Below the pieces are notes generated by a model. The model did no database searches, was not told the DNA's origin, and saw nothing but the letters and a program-made list of their open reading frames with translations. This document shows positions 46,991-59,677 of a stretch of 64,000 nt of DNA, piece by piece. Where the stretch lies: the NCBI GenBank assembly GCA_947172415.1, contig OX359202.1:5876899-5940898 (forward strand). The letters are read 5' to 3'. Position numbers and translations under genes: made by a program. This DNA comes from Chondrosia reniformis (taxonomy: Eukaryota > Porifera > Demospongiae > Chondrillida > Chondrillidae). The first letter of the stretch is position 1; each line of letters begins with the position of its first letter.

Positions 46991-49900
46991 CTAATCATGT
47001 ATCGCACAAGTGATCATTTTTCTGGTGGAACTTATTCCAAATGGAGTAACAATGATAATGTGAAACACTTCATCTCCTTCATCATCATCCTCATCAGCTA
47101 CTAGTTCTACTGATATACACTTCTGCTCTGACGACTTGTAGACTTCTGTGAAGGTCACATTGGAATTCATCAGAACATAGTCCCTTTCATCAGCTGAAAA
47201 TTATCATAACATAAATATACATGTATAATTTCACAAATTGCAAACACATGCATACACACATATAATACATACATGTATGGAGAATTGTACTGTATGTGCC
47301 GTTTTAATGGTCTATCTATTTACCCTCTCCATATCTGCAATTTTCAAATGAAAACACAATCACAGGAACAGACAAAGGTGTGGCTATCCATCCTTCTCTC
47401 TGAACAGTTAGTACTACAGTCTGTCCTTCGTATGCTGACGCGGTTATCTCCACAAAATTGACTGATATTATATTATCTACAAAGACGATGTTGAAATTGT
47501 GTATGTATACATACAGATATGTACAATGATATTCATTGTTCTGGAAAGGTCTATGCATACATGTTGCATAATACCATATGTACTGTATATAAGCTATATG
47601 ATTATAAGATAAGACTCACCACAAGTGTATCCATCTTCATTAAGTGTATATCCCATGTTACACATACAATAATATGATCCAAGAGTATTCAAGCAAACAT
47701 GGTCACACCCTCCATTGTTAATTAGACATTCATTAGTATCTGCAAATATTATGTAGTATGTGAATAATAGAATAAGGATTTCTTCTAACTGTGTCGAACT
47801 TATCTTTGGAAAGGGTCATCTTTCGACTTTGGGAACATCTAGAGACGCAGTTTTTCTGACACCTTGAAGACCAACATCAGTCACTGAAGAAGACCCCCAG
47901 GGTCGAAACGTCTGGTAGAAAGAAGAATCAGAAAAACTGTGTCTCTAGACGCTCCCAAAGTCGAAAGATGACCCTTTCCAAAGATATGTGAATAACACAT
48001 ATACAGTGGCCAGTTAGGCATACATGCATGCATCCCAGCTAGTCATACAAGATGGAATAATCACTGGTTGCTGTCTCAATAGGATTTCTGTCCTCCAGTC
48101 AAGATAAGATTAATATTTCAATCACTTGTCTAGTTTGATGTATGCATGTGTGTGTGGTTTGCTACCAAAATCTTTCTTGGATTACCATTAACTGTATTCT
48201 CTAATACCACTGCACTCCATTCACCATTTCCAACATCAGACACAGCTCTCACTCTCACTTGATAGGTAGTCGCTGGCTGAATGTTCTTTATTTCACTTGC
48301 AATAATTGATACACTAGTCCCATAAACTGATACCATATCCCAATCAGTAGACGTGATAGTCTTGTAACTTATGTCATGGTACAAAATGGGACAGCTACTA
48401 ACAGGAGGTTGCCAAAATATCTGAAAAGAAAGGCAATCATATCCACCACTATAGATCATTACATGCTGAGTTTGACTTGGAGGAGGGTAGACTGTAGGTA
48501 AAAATAGCAAAGTTTACATTATATTGCATGTATATGTATATATACGTATATGCACATATGTAGACGGTATATTCTAATATAAAATAAATACTTCAGAGAT
48601 GCAACTCAGTACTAGATTCTGTTCTTCTTGTCACTCTCCTAGTGTATGGTCCTTGTCCATAGGAAGTTACAGTTGCTACCCAAATGTAGTAAACTGTATC
48701 TCCTTGAAGTCCAATTAGTGTAGTTGATGTACCAGTAATTCCTGACACTGTTGATGCTCCAGATGGTGGTTCTGTTGTGGTACCACTACTTGTTGAATAC
48801 CACACAGTATAGGTGAGCTTATTATCAACTGGACCATTCCATGAGGTAATCAATGTTGGTTTACACTTTCCAGATGCTGGGAAAATCACATTAACTGGCT
48901 CCAGATCAGGCCATGGGATTTCTATTAATGTAATATAGAGAGTAAGGATGATTAATGTACATTAATATTATTTTTATTATATTCTATGACTTATTGAATT
49001 GCATCAAATCACACTATTATCAATAGTTGTGTTTGCATTGACCATTTTATGACAACCTGCGTGTTTCAATGTGGAAATGGCCAATGAATTAATATCATGA
49101 GCTTTTTGTAGAAGGCTTCTTGCTATATACGTAGGCTCAGGGTCATCCATATTTACTATGCATAAGAGTCTAATTAGATTGCCTGTTATATGTAACACTA
49201 TCAATGAATTCCAAATTTTTAATAATACTGGATTGAATAAGTCTCCTATAGATAGTTGCTTTAGAATATCCAACTTGCTTTCCAGTGATTAAACTACATG
49301 TTTTCTTTTTGATACAGATACTACCATTTTCTAACATGTGGTTAAGTAACAAAATTGTGGTTTGCTACATAATAGCCAAGCCAGATAAACCGAGCCTCCG
49401 GATAACGGAAGTGCGGATTCGCGAGGATCCACTGTATATATATACCATACATGACATTTTATTGTATATATGTATATATGGTTTTATGTACATATGTTTA
49501 CCAAGTTTTTCCAGACTGGAATAGCATGATTGCAGTTCATAATTTCTCACTGATATACATTCAACTGCATATTCAATTCCTGGACACAGTCCAGTGAATG
49601 TGTACTGAAGTCCAGTTCCCGTTACAGTGCTCACAGATAAGTCAGTCATATTAGTGTATTTAGCAGTGGCAGTGCAGTTATAAATGAGTGAATAAAAGTG
49701 AACAGGTTGACCCAGTGTGACATCAATAGTAGAATAAGACATGGAATTCAGTAAAATAATCCTTGGACCTACACAGAGGGGAGAGGGGAGAGAGCGGAGA
49801 GGGGGAGAGGGGGAGAGGGGGAGAGGGGGAGAGGGGGAGAGGGGGAGAGGGGGAGAGGGGGAGAGGGGGAGAGGGGGAGAGGGGGAGAGGGGGAGAGGGG

Positions 49901-52900
49901 GAGAGGGGGAGAGGAGAAAGAGAAGAGAGAGAGGGGGAGAGGGGGAGAGGGGGAGAGGGGGAGAGGAGACAGAGAAGAGAGAGAGCTGGTGATCAGAAGT
50001 GTTTTAAATCATGAACACAGTATGAAATATTCTACACACCTTGTGGCCTTGTTATTGCTGTTCCATTGGTAACTCTACCATTACCCAAGTGATTTACTGC
50101 TGTAATTCTGACATTGTATTGATGATTAGGCCTCAAGTTATTGAGTATAATATTTTCTGCATGCCAGAAAGTGTTCATAAGAGAACCATCTTTGTAAATA
50201 CTATACCACACATCTGAAGGGCAGCCAGCTTGAGGAGGAGGTTCAGACCATTTAATATGAAGTTGGTTGCACGTTTTAGGAGGAACATAAATTTGGAGTC
50301 CAATAACAGCATTAGGAACTGCATGAAGGCAAAAGTAAATAAGAATTCAAAGACAGTCTTGAGATTAGAAGCAATCTCCTCAGAAATACGTACATGTAAT
50401 TCAATTACATAATAGTTAAAACATCTCGTGGGGCCACATTCACATTTACTCTCAGAAAATAAACACTGCGAACGTTTACTAACATGTATACTTACCATTA
50501 CATGTCATTACTGATACTCTTGCACTATAAGGACCTTGTACCTGGTTCTTCACAGCTGTAACCCATATGTAGTATGTAGTACCTACTTCCAGATTATTTA
50601 AGGTTTTTACTTGTTGTGATATTCCTGAAATGTTCAGAGCTCCAGATGGTGGCTCTCTTTCACTACCATAACTTTTTGAATACCATACATTATATGTTAT
50701 TCCAGATCCAACTGGACTGCTCCATGACACAGTCAGAAGGGGGGAATGTCCAAGCACATTTTTGGTTACGTTAATACCAGTAACCTGATGTGGAATTTCT
50801 GCAGGGTAATAGTACATCTATTCAAAATACAGTACGTACGTACAATTATATTATATTACATTACGTACGCATTATGATCTAATCTATACTCTCAGGGTAC
50901 ATTAAATATGCTGTGGTTATTAACTGAGACCCTTAAAATGACTGCATGGCCAACGTAGACCCTTAAAATGACTGCATGGCCAACGTAGACCCTTAAAATG
51001 ACTGCATGGCCAACGTAGACCCTTAAAATGACTGCATGGCCAACGTAGACCCTTAAAATGACTGCATGGCTCTTATTTAGAATTATATGGTGGTGATCTC
51101 AATGTCTCTGAGTTAAGTTTTCTGGTAGCAAGAGTACACATTATGGTGCCTTCATTATATATACAATGCAGTGACTATATATATAATACTTACATAATTT
51201 AATACTAATTCAGGATTATTCCTATATAGGATTGTAGTCAATCCTATATAGGAGTCAAGCATTCTGTGACTTGCATGCACTGTGTAGTACATACTTGACA
51301 TATATAGCTAGTCTTTGAATATGACAAATAATAGATATAAGGTCATATTGACAAAGGAGGACCGGTGAATGCCAAACCTCACAGGACACACCATGGATGT
51401 CCCTGAAGGATGGCAGGATATAGTTTCATGCAGACTCTCTGATACATTTGTATACTTACCATAACATCTTTGCATGTCACTACCCAATCCATAGCCTGAG
51501 TTGCAAGTGCAGTGATAACTTCCAATTTCATTGATACATCCATGTTGACAGCCTCCATTCTCATCATTGCACTCATTAATGTCTACATAAATATAAGAGT
51601 TAAGGATATGTATGAAAATCCACCATTGCTAGTTCTTAACCATCAGCATCTTTTTACTTGTTTATGTGTCTAAAGACACAGTTGTTTTGCTATATCTTCT
51701 GGTCGATTGGGGTAGGATTAGACATTCAACAAATTGAAAGATGCTCTCTCTAAAAGATATGTCAGTACTCTCTGATACATTTATATACTTACCATTACAT
51801 CGTCGCATGTCACTATCCAATACATAGCCTGAGTTGCAAGTGCAGTGATAGCTTCCAATTTCATTGACACATCCATGTTGACAGCCTCCATTCTTATTAC
51901 TGCACTCATTAATGTCTGCATAAATATAAGAGTTAAAGATATGTATGAACATCCACCATTGCTAGTATCCTATATACACAAAATGTTGGTCTATAGCACA
52001 ATATTAATCCTTGAAATTTTATACTTGAGGGCAGGGACCTAATTTAAAAGTTGTCTAGTTTAATACTCTTAACATTCTTTAAAATGTTCGGTCACATGAT
52101 TCTACTAAGTGCATGCATATTTATTTATATCTACCTATAGATTACTATGACTTACACAGTAGCTAGATATAAAGCAATTGCTAGAGCTGTTCATATGAAG
52201 AAAGGCTGTTATACCTTCAAATACAGAATGCTAAAACAAAACTTCTTACCATCACATTGTCGTCCATTAGCATTCAATTGGTAACCAGAGTTGCAGCTGC
52301 AAGTGTAGCTCCCACAAGTATTGTGACAATTCTGCTGACAGGTGTGCATTCCAATGGTACATTCATTAGTGTCTACAAATGAATATGATTAAAGATATAT
52401 GTACATAGTGCCTGGAAAGTTGGGAAGGATTAAAACATTAATGATAAATGATATCTCCCTTCACAAAAGCATATACGTACTTACCATCACAATTTGGCAT
52501 GGAGTAGCCATCATTGCATACAAAAGTATAGACTGCCCTGTATGCAGTTCTGGACCTTTGAACATTCCCATATCTACAATCATATTAATTGTATAAGAAC
52601 TCATGTATATTACACGAAGAACTAATGTAGGGTTCAATGATAAATGCTGACACACATCCTGAACATTATTATTTTTGTGCAAATGCAAAATGGCAATGAA
52701 TTCAGTCAATGAAATTCATTGATGTGGATTGCTGCCCAAATAAGTATATACATGAATTACATCCAAATAAAGGAAAAAGGTCTGTCCATGTATGAACAAA
52801 TGTATGATCCCTTTAGGCTTGAATAGGTTCAAGCAAACTAACGTGTCACATCTACTCTGACTCCAAAATCCACACCCCGTAGTGCCCGTCTTTTCATGGT

Positions 52901-53090
52901 TCCAAAAATACTGTGTGTAGCCTTCTGTATGTGAACTATAGCTCTTCATTTGTCTATGATATTCATAGTGATATAATGTCAATCCAAGTGAAGCATCCTT
53001 GTTTAATTCTTCATGGTATACTTACGGGCAAGCTTGACCTGACACCTCAGACATAAATAGGCTGACCATGAGACTCACTAGGAGGAACAT
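46991..53090 (-). CDS. Secreted EGF-FN3-Calx-beta protein, paralogue of the nine-EGF gene
   Basis: Exons (complement): 53026-53090, 52843-52953, 52485-52573, 52250-52372, 51793-51915, 51460-51582, 50496-50798, 50040-50318, 49502-49768, 48613-48921, 48186-48491, 47620-47739, 47324-47476, 46991-47193; phases close, about 857 residues. The signal peptide is identical to that of the gene at 35.0-45.8 kb, and the N-terminal module and first EGF exons are near-identical. Then five FN3-like exons (two share WYS followed by EPPSGA and [14 protein letters not shown] motifs), one EGF ([17 protein letters not shown]) and a Calx-beta domain split over two exons ([35 protein letters not shown]). Internal introns are nearly all phase 1, the pattern of exon shuffling. 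The second and third EGF exons are duplicates of each other including their introns. The exon ending at 48613 uses an uncertain GTACTG donor. Confidence 0.82.
47802..47985 (+). repeat. Fold-back element with hammerhead-like core
   Basis: Arms 47802-47859 and 47928-47985 (58 bp each, a few mismatches) flank a 68-bp centre. The centre carries CTGAAGA (47884-47890; position 7 of the core is free), stem GACCC/GGGTC with loop CCA, and GAAACGTC (47905-47912). As in the element at 3732-3869, one A is bulged before stem II. It lies in an intron of the EGF-FN3-Calx-beta gene. Confidence 0.65.
49777..49985. repeat. G-rich (gggggaga)n microsatellite
   Basis: About 200 bp of GGGGGAGA-type units on the plus strand, interrupted near 49914-49930, in an intron of the EGF-FN3-Calx-beta gene. 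Runs of five G at 8-bp spacing fit G-quadruplex or triplex formation. It ends within about 60 bp of the neighbouring exon. Confidence 0.95.
50927..51070. repeat. 30-bp tandem repeat, nearly five copies
   Basis: Unit contains agacccttaaaatgactgca and tggccaacgt; copies are almost identical, suggesting recent expansion. In the intron at 50799-51459. Confidence 0.95.
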
Positions 53091-53539
53091 CCTCAAAGCT
53101 TCTACTTGTTAAAAGTAAAAAAATGTGTTTGTTGAATATATACTACTACTACAACTTACAGTCAATATATAGACTAAAAATATATTATTAGTTTTCTTCA
53201 TGCATACATCTACATGATGTCTGCATGAATAACTAACAATGTATCGCTCAAAAAATATCTCCATGTATGACTGAATATGCATGTTCCCCTGTCTCAGATA
53301 TACGCGCGCGTTGGTGCACACGGTTGAACTAGTACTACAAATGAGTGCATATACGTATATCAGTAAAATCTATAAGGTTTCGGCTCAACTTGTAAGCTCA
53401 ATGATAAGAATCAGTGCGCGAGGTATTCTACTCTCCAATTGCAAGTATACGCATGTATTTTGGACATATTATGTGCGCATAGACCTTATACTGCTCAATT
53501 TGATAGAAAATTCGAAGGAACGCGTAGCTCACCTTCCAT

Positions 53540-53547
53540 CTTTTATA
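53540..53547 (-). promoter_or_regulatory. TATA-like box in duplicated upstream region, EGF-FN3-Calx-beta gene
   Basis: TATAAAAG on the minus strand, 450 bp before the start codon, at the position matching that in the paralogue's upstream region. Confidence 0.4.
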
Positions 53548-53821
53548 CCGGCCGCAGGACAAGCGATTCTAGACACTATACACATACATATACGTATATA
53601 TATGTATATTATTATTTTGCAGAGTCAACCTCTGTGTGCACGTGCCGGAAATAAATTTTCTATTAAAGCGTGCATGCAACACCGATGACCAAAATAAGAA
53701 TGTGTACTCCTACATAGTTTAATGATCCTTATATATAGGCGTTTTTTTATATGGAAATAAATAAATTAATTGGAAATATTAATACAATCACTCTTTATTT
53801 CTTAATGGTATATAGTGCACT

Positions 53822-53823
<2 letters not shown>

Positions 53824-53857
<34 letters not shown>
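53824..53857. repeat. (TAA)n microsatellite
   Basis: About 11 units in the gap between NIDO copy B and the EGF-FN3-Calx-beta gene. Confidence 0.9.
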
Positions 53858-54101
53858 TATATATACCCCCAATACATATATATATAAGATAATTTGCAAT
53901 TGAATGTATACATTATTTACCTCTGGATTAAATCATGATTGCAACAAACAATCCTTATCACTTCATTCATTACAACCGGTCAGCATTTATAACAAACAAA
54001 ATAAGCTACATGAAAAATCAGTACACTTCCAGTATGTAAACCGTATGCTGTATGAAATTAGGTACGTATGTAGTTGCGAATTATTCATTGCTTGCTGTCC
54101 C

Positions 54102-57100
54102 TCACATTTTTATCCTTACACTCTTCGCTGGTCCATAGTCACCCCTTGTATATTTTGGGATAAGCTTGAAAAGATATTTCTGCACTTGCGATTGTCTCCT
54201 ACCAAATGAGCTGTTTGTCAAAAAGAAGGCTCTCACTCTATTAGTAATGGTAAGAGAGTTTATCAGTTTGCCTGTTACTTCATTGTATACATTTAGCTTG
54301 AATTCACTGATCATGATATGGGAAGGAAGATTTGAAGATATATCCCAAGAGATTATAACCCCAAATCTGAAATTTGCGACTCGGAAGTTCTTGATTGGCT
54401 TTATGACTAAAATAAAAAAAAAACAATATTATAATTATATATACGTACATGGTATATACTGCTGGAGGGAGCTTATGTTAATAGAGATTATATGATGGTA
54501 CTCTCCAAAAATGGGATGGCCAATAGATAGGCACAAATCATGTTTATATGTGTGATTTATACGTATATGTACAATTATATACGTACTTAGGAGTGGCATA
54601 TACATTTCACTCCAAATATACTTAATTAACCCTAAATGTTTGTATACGGGTGCAACCGCATTGTGTTTGATCCAGACATACTATATAGATTACAATTAAA
54701 GACAGGCGCAGCCAGCATAATAAAATGGCTGCACCTTTAATTAGCTGTGATCCAGTACTCAGTAATCACATACCTTCCCTTTGACAAAGTACTCCAGTGA
54801 ACCCAATGTTACACTGACACATGTTATTGCTGATGCAATCACCCCGGACACAAGGTGGCGAACAAATGGCTACATATGTTGCATTTATGGGAAAAGAGTA
54901 TATACTGTAATACTGCATGTAAATTATATATCTGATGGTATATGATATACTGTATATGTATATATATAAGGATTCACAGAAGATCAAGATAATGAAAAAG
55001 ACAAAGACTCCCAGGATCACTGTGACCCAGTGGAGAAGAAAGGAAAAGAAGAAAGAAAAGACTCCTGTATCTTCATCCAAAGCTCTCTTCAGGTTTAATT
55101 CCTTTTTTACAGAATAGGTATAGCATGTAGGAAAATGGTAATTTTTCATGTATATATACAGTAATGAGTGCATGATGAAGATCTAGCTACATGTATTTTA
55201 TACGTATATTCACCATAACATTTAATATATCTAAGCTGTATACGTAATATATATAGTCTAATTACATATAAGTACGTACATGTACCACTATATAGACCTA
55301 TCTATGGAGTTGCATGTACGTACATATACAGCTACATAAAAACACTACATACAGTTTATACCTTCTTCAATTTCACTACTAAAAGACTTATCAATCCGAA
55401 AAATCCACTGTCCTGCAATTCCTGTATTACCTTTGGCCAAAATATCAACAAAATCATATGATTTATTTATGTTTTCAGTTGATGCTAAGGTAAACGAGTG
55501 CTTGACATCACCAACATTGTAGCCAGCTAATACAAACCCATTTTCAGTCATTTTCCATTCAATATTCTCGTAATTGAATATGGCAAATGATAGTCTTCCA
55601 TCAGTGGCAAGGATTACTTGAAAAGTATTTAACTACATATATGTATAAATGTCAGTAATGATATACGTATGAACACATTCATATATATATCTTTGAGATG
55701 GTTCATATCTAGTCTTTTGAGTATTGGAGATATAGTTTGTTCTTTTTGGGTGTCTTCTTTAGTGACTGATGCCTGGAAGACCAGAATGTCAAATTCCAAA
55801 AAGAAAAGATTCTCTAGACACTCAAAAGACTAAAGATGAACCATCTCAAAAATAGGTTTGGTGCAGTTAGAAGAAATCTCTATCATCTAACATATATACA
55901 TGCACATGTAGGCGTGGATACAATTTTGTATGTATTTCCCATGTGTGTGTGGTTCATCTCAGTTTACCAATTTACTTAGTTACTGTCGTCAGACATGAGA
56001 CTGCATATTATATGTAGGCAATTGTAAGTTTATGTAACATTACACACACATATATATATACCTACCTACATGTGCATTACAATGTTGAGAAAAAGAAAAG
56101 GAAATACACCTAAATGTTTACCTGATCGAGCATTTTTTCATGCCATTTTGAAGACAAATTTAAATGCATAGATATATAGATAGATATGTCATGTAAGTGT
56201 GTATGGAAAGGTCAATAAATCTTAAAGGTCTCATTTATTGTCTCTAATAGATATATTTCTCTAATGTGAGTCAGTTATGTTATATGTATAAAGATGTTAG
56301 AGATGTTTTGTACACACATTCGGTGTATCAGAGAGAAAAAAGAGAAAAAAGGGAAGATACTATATTACAGCTCTCATGTTACACACCTTATCAGTGCCAT
56401 TTGGATAATAGCCAACTTGATGCCATGTGACAATCAGAGCCCAATTTGTTGTAAATGAACTGTAATCTTCTTTTTGTTGGATCTTTTCATTTATTTCTGA
56501 CAAGATTGACTGATCAATGCTGTGATCAATGGATACAGTCCTGTAAGACACATCACCAGCCAAGGTTATATCCACATCCCCCCACAATGGAGCTATCATA
56601 GTCATCCAGGACTCGGAGCCATCTAAAGGAAGCAAATCTGGAGCAGGGAGGGGGTGGCTGAAGACTTCATGTCGAAAGGAAACAAATCCATTGATGTCAA
56701 TCTATGGTATTGCATGCATCAATTATACATACATTCACACCTATATTTCTCACATAGACATACTGTAATATGTATAGCATAATTAAATGGTGATAAAATA
56801 GAGATTGTTGTGAAACATTATAACTCTCTCTTTAATCAAATATACCAACTCAGCTTATAGGGTTAATTTGGTATAATAAGGTTTCATATTTTGAAGGGCC
56901 GGGTTTTATGTATGTATATATGCACGTGCACATAATTATTGATGAGTTACACAAATCTGATTCTGATGTCTTGGTTGGCAAAAAGAGAGACAATTAAGTT
57001 TGTGGTACATTGTGAAATAGGATACACTAGCTGCATATGTATAGATTTGCATACATATATACATAAAAGCTGTATATGCAACTTTATATATATAGCTTTG

Positions 57101-57782
57101 AGTGGGTATATATGTGAAAACAAAGTGATAAATGTAATATATTGGATGGGCATCTTAACGCATGTATGCAGTGAAACGGATAATTGCAAATGGTATTTCA
57201 AGAATTTGGAGATGCATTATGTTTATAAATATAATGAAAAGATTCATATTATATTAAAGAATTGTATTATCATGCAGTGTATTTGATTCATTTTATTGTC
57301 CTTAGAAAATATGTAGTTGCATGTCTTATAAACAGGAAAAGCCGGTGTACATGTTAAAATGTTGTATATAATTTCTTTGTGTTATATATATAATATATAT
57401 TATAATAATAACAAAATACTTTCTGCTCATACTGCAATTTATACTAAAACTAGCTTATATATAGCTATATACTGTATAGCAACAAAGCAATAGATGTAAT
57501 AATGAGACTTATTATAAGCTTTATATATTAAGATAAAACATTTCGTATCATGCATACCCTATAGCTCACGTTTAAGAATTTAAAAGTCTTTCCGAAGCAT
57601 GGAAAGCAAAGGAGTCCCGGCGTCTCTATGGGCCTAGCATAGTCGTCAACGGAAGGTAACGGGATATCTACCTCACTACTAAAAGGATGGCCTATGAAAT
57701 CTTCATACTGGACAGCAAAGGTTCCCTTTGAGAAAGAAATAATTATTATTGCAACCACGGAGAGCAGAGTACTGGTCCTCAT
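54102..57782 (-). CDS. Secreted NIDO-EGF-FN3-like protein, copy B
   Basis: Exons (complement): 57570-57782, 56387-56701, 55362-55632, 54774-54869, 54102-54406; phases close, 399 residues. Same layout as the gene at 28.1-33.0 kb: signal peptide, NIDO, one EGF (CVRGDCISNNMCQCNIGFTG), FN3-like C-terminus (ISEFKLNVYNEVTGKL, FGRRQSQVQKYLFKLIP). Against that copy it lacks three residues in exon 2 and two near the end of exon 3. The C-terminal domain is the most diverged part. Intron sequences also align, so the duplication is recent. The paralogue pair is separated by the two EGF genes. Confidence 0.87.
54962..55135 (+). repeat. Dispersed repeat R1, core-deleted copy
   Basis: Copy in an intron of NIDO gene B. 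The sequence passes directly from ggatcactg to tgacccagtgg, so the segment between the stem I strands has been lost cleanly. The rest of the element (tcttcatccaaagctctc and onwards) is intact. Confidence 0.5.
55712..55838. repeat. Imperfect fold-back of the same family
   Basis: Arms containing cttttgagt and actcaaaag flank a centre with gtgactgatgcctggaagac, a decayed version of the core seen at 47.88 kb. It lies in the intron between exons 2 and 3 of NIDO gene copy B. Confidence 0.45.
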
Positions 57783-57879
57783 ATTTTGATCCTCTTTGTC
57801 AAAAACGGAACAACCACGGGCGACCTCTGTGAAAATGGTTGTGTATCTGCGATATATGGTATGCAGCTGAGGTTATACA

Positions 57880-58200
57880 AATGAGTTATTATACTAACAC
57901 GTTTTGTCATGCAGGTTATGTATAATACACGCACCTTTTCTATAGATCTTTTTAGTAAACTCAATTAAGGGGTGCTTGCAAATGGTAATTAAATCCAGAT
58001 TCAAATGATGAGAAAAAAACTTAGGAAAATTGTGTATCAGTGACATTAACGATATAATACAAATCAGTTATTGTATATACTAACACGTTTTGTCATGCAG
58101 GTTATGTATATATATACACGCACCTTCTCTACAGATCTTTTACAAAGATTTAATTAGTAACTCAATCAAGGGGTGCTTACAAATGGTAATTAAGAATTAA
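57880..58200. repeat. Tandem duplication of about 180 bp upstream of NIDO copy B
   Basis: Two copies, 57890-57995 and 58075-58195, share actaacacgttttgtcatgc, aggttatgtat, acacgcacctt, tacagatctttt-like sequence and aaggggtgctta/g. The rest of the gap 57783-59677 holds one R1 repeat and AT-rich sequence with no gene seen. Confidence 0.6.
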
Positions 58201-58444
58201 GAATTATTTCTCAACTTATATAATTGAGTCAGCCATGCATGCGTACATGACATATGATAGCATGGCATATATATAGGTTTGATGCGCATGATCATGATCA
58301 TGACATACTTAAAATATCGCCTACATGGGTCCAGGGACAATTATAAGAATCAACCATGACTAGTAATAAAACTTGGAAAAGTATATATAATAGTGGATAT
58401 AGCCTATATCCGGATCCTTTAATTTAACTTGGAATTCTACCCCA

Positions 58445-58700
58445 TGAAAAATCTAAGATACCGTTTTCCTACGTACATGCTATGCCTATTCTGTAAAAGA
58501 GCCTATAGGGGAACTAAACCTGAAGAGAGCTTTGGATGAAGATACAAGTCCTCGAGTCTTCCTTCTTTTCCATTCTTTCATCTTCTTCTCCACTGGGTCA
58601 GACAGCCGTTTCTGGGAATTCCACCATTCATCAGTGATCCTGGGAGTCTTTGTCTTTTTCTTTATCTTGATCTTGCACTCAATACATATATGACTATATA
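58445..58700 (-). repeat. Dispersed repeat R1, intergenic copy
   Basis: Near-complete copy in the gap between NIDO copy B and WDR75, carrying the hammerhead-like core at 58595-58640. The minus-strand open frame over it (RITDEWWNSQKRLSDP) is a by-product of the repeat; related in-frame peptides appear in other copies, but always short. Confidence 0.55.
58595..58640 (-). ncRNA. Hammerhead-like core in dispersed repeat
   Basis: Minus strand: GGATCA, CTGATGA, stem II region, GAAAC, GGCT, GTC, TGACCC, total 46 nt. Stem I has five of six pairs; stem III is two pairs with loop GGCT. Same family as the copy at 17264-17309. Related copies at 4923-4962 (GAAAC lost) and about 54996-55030 (whole core deleted) are clearly dead. 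Confidence 0.35.
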
Positions 58701-59635
58701 AGTGGCTAAGAGGAGACTCTGGTACCCTTTGCTCATTTAAGGAGGCATGAACAGGTGAAGTTTCAAATGATGAGAAAAAACTTCTCAGAACATTGTCAAT
58801 ACTCATGCACATGTACAGTAAAATAATTATGACATGATTTTGAACTCAAATCAAGAACTATATATATACACACATATGTGCACTGCAAAAGTATATCCAA
58901 AATTCAAGTAGGATACTTACATCTATAGCAGGAATTATTTGAATATAATAAATTTCAGTGTTGTCATATGCTATATATATAAGTTATACGTAATTTAATA
59001 TGTAATCCCAAATTTGTGATGTTGAGGTCATAATGCTTGGATTGGTATGATGTAATTAGAGAAAAACCCATGGCCAACTTGTTGCATTAATTACATAGAA
59101 GGGTGCAACAAATTTATAAATGTATAAATGTATTATAAATTCACATGCAGGTATACCCGTAGGGCAAATATATATACATCAAAAATTTGCAAAACTCTTT
59201 GGATATGTTTCATGGATGTCTGTGAATGCTGAGACCAATTGCAAGTTCATGCTTCATATATCTGTCAATTTGAAAGATCTATATAGGGTTGCAGCACTAA
59301 ATTCAGCTATACCATGGCCAACTTTATGTATATATGGTAAGAGATATACGTATTATGCATTTCTTAAAACACTATATATATCCTATATATATAGCTATAG
59401 TTTGTATTTTTTTAACTTGCTTTTTTGCACTATGTAATACTCTACATGTAGTATTGTGCACTTTACCAATCAGTAAAGTGTATTATATACGTATATAGTA
59501 TGGTGTCAATTTGGTGGACGTCCTCTACTTTTATGTGTAGAATGGATGCTGTCTCTCAAGTTATGATATATCATATAGCAGTTTCCAGTGATTCATTGGG
59601 ATATGCTATATACATAAAAATATATCTATCTGATA

Positions 59636-59641
59636 TTTATT
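59636..59641 (-). terminator. Polyadenylation signal of WDR75 homologue
   Basis: AATAAA on the minus strand, 37 bp after the stop codon at 59678. Confidence 0.55.
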
Positions 59642-59677
59642 ATTCTGTAAGTTGATTAAAATAATCAATTAAACATT

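Noticed and set aside
49741-50014. Two overlapping open frames rich in Gly, Glu and Arg
   Set aside because: By-product of the GGGGGAGA repeat; the real exon is on the other strand and ends at 49768.
50927-51070. Regular direct repeats suggestive of CRISPR
   Set aside because: There are no unique spacers; the units are contiguous tandem copies in a eukaryotic intron. The 17-bp array at 2772-3066 was rejected for the same reason.
58486-58812. Minus-strand 108-residue open frame
   Set aside because: It lies over a dispersed R1 repeat and part of flanking sequence; matching pieces occur in other repeat copies.
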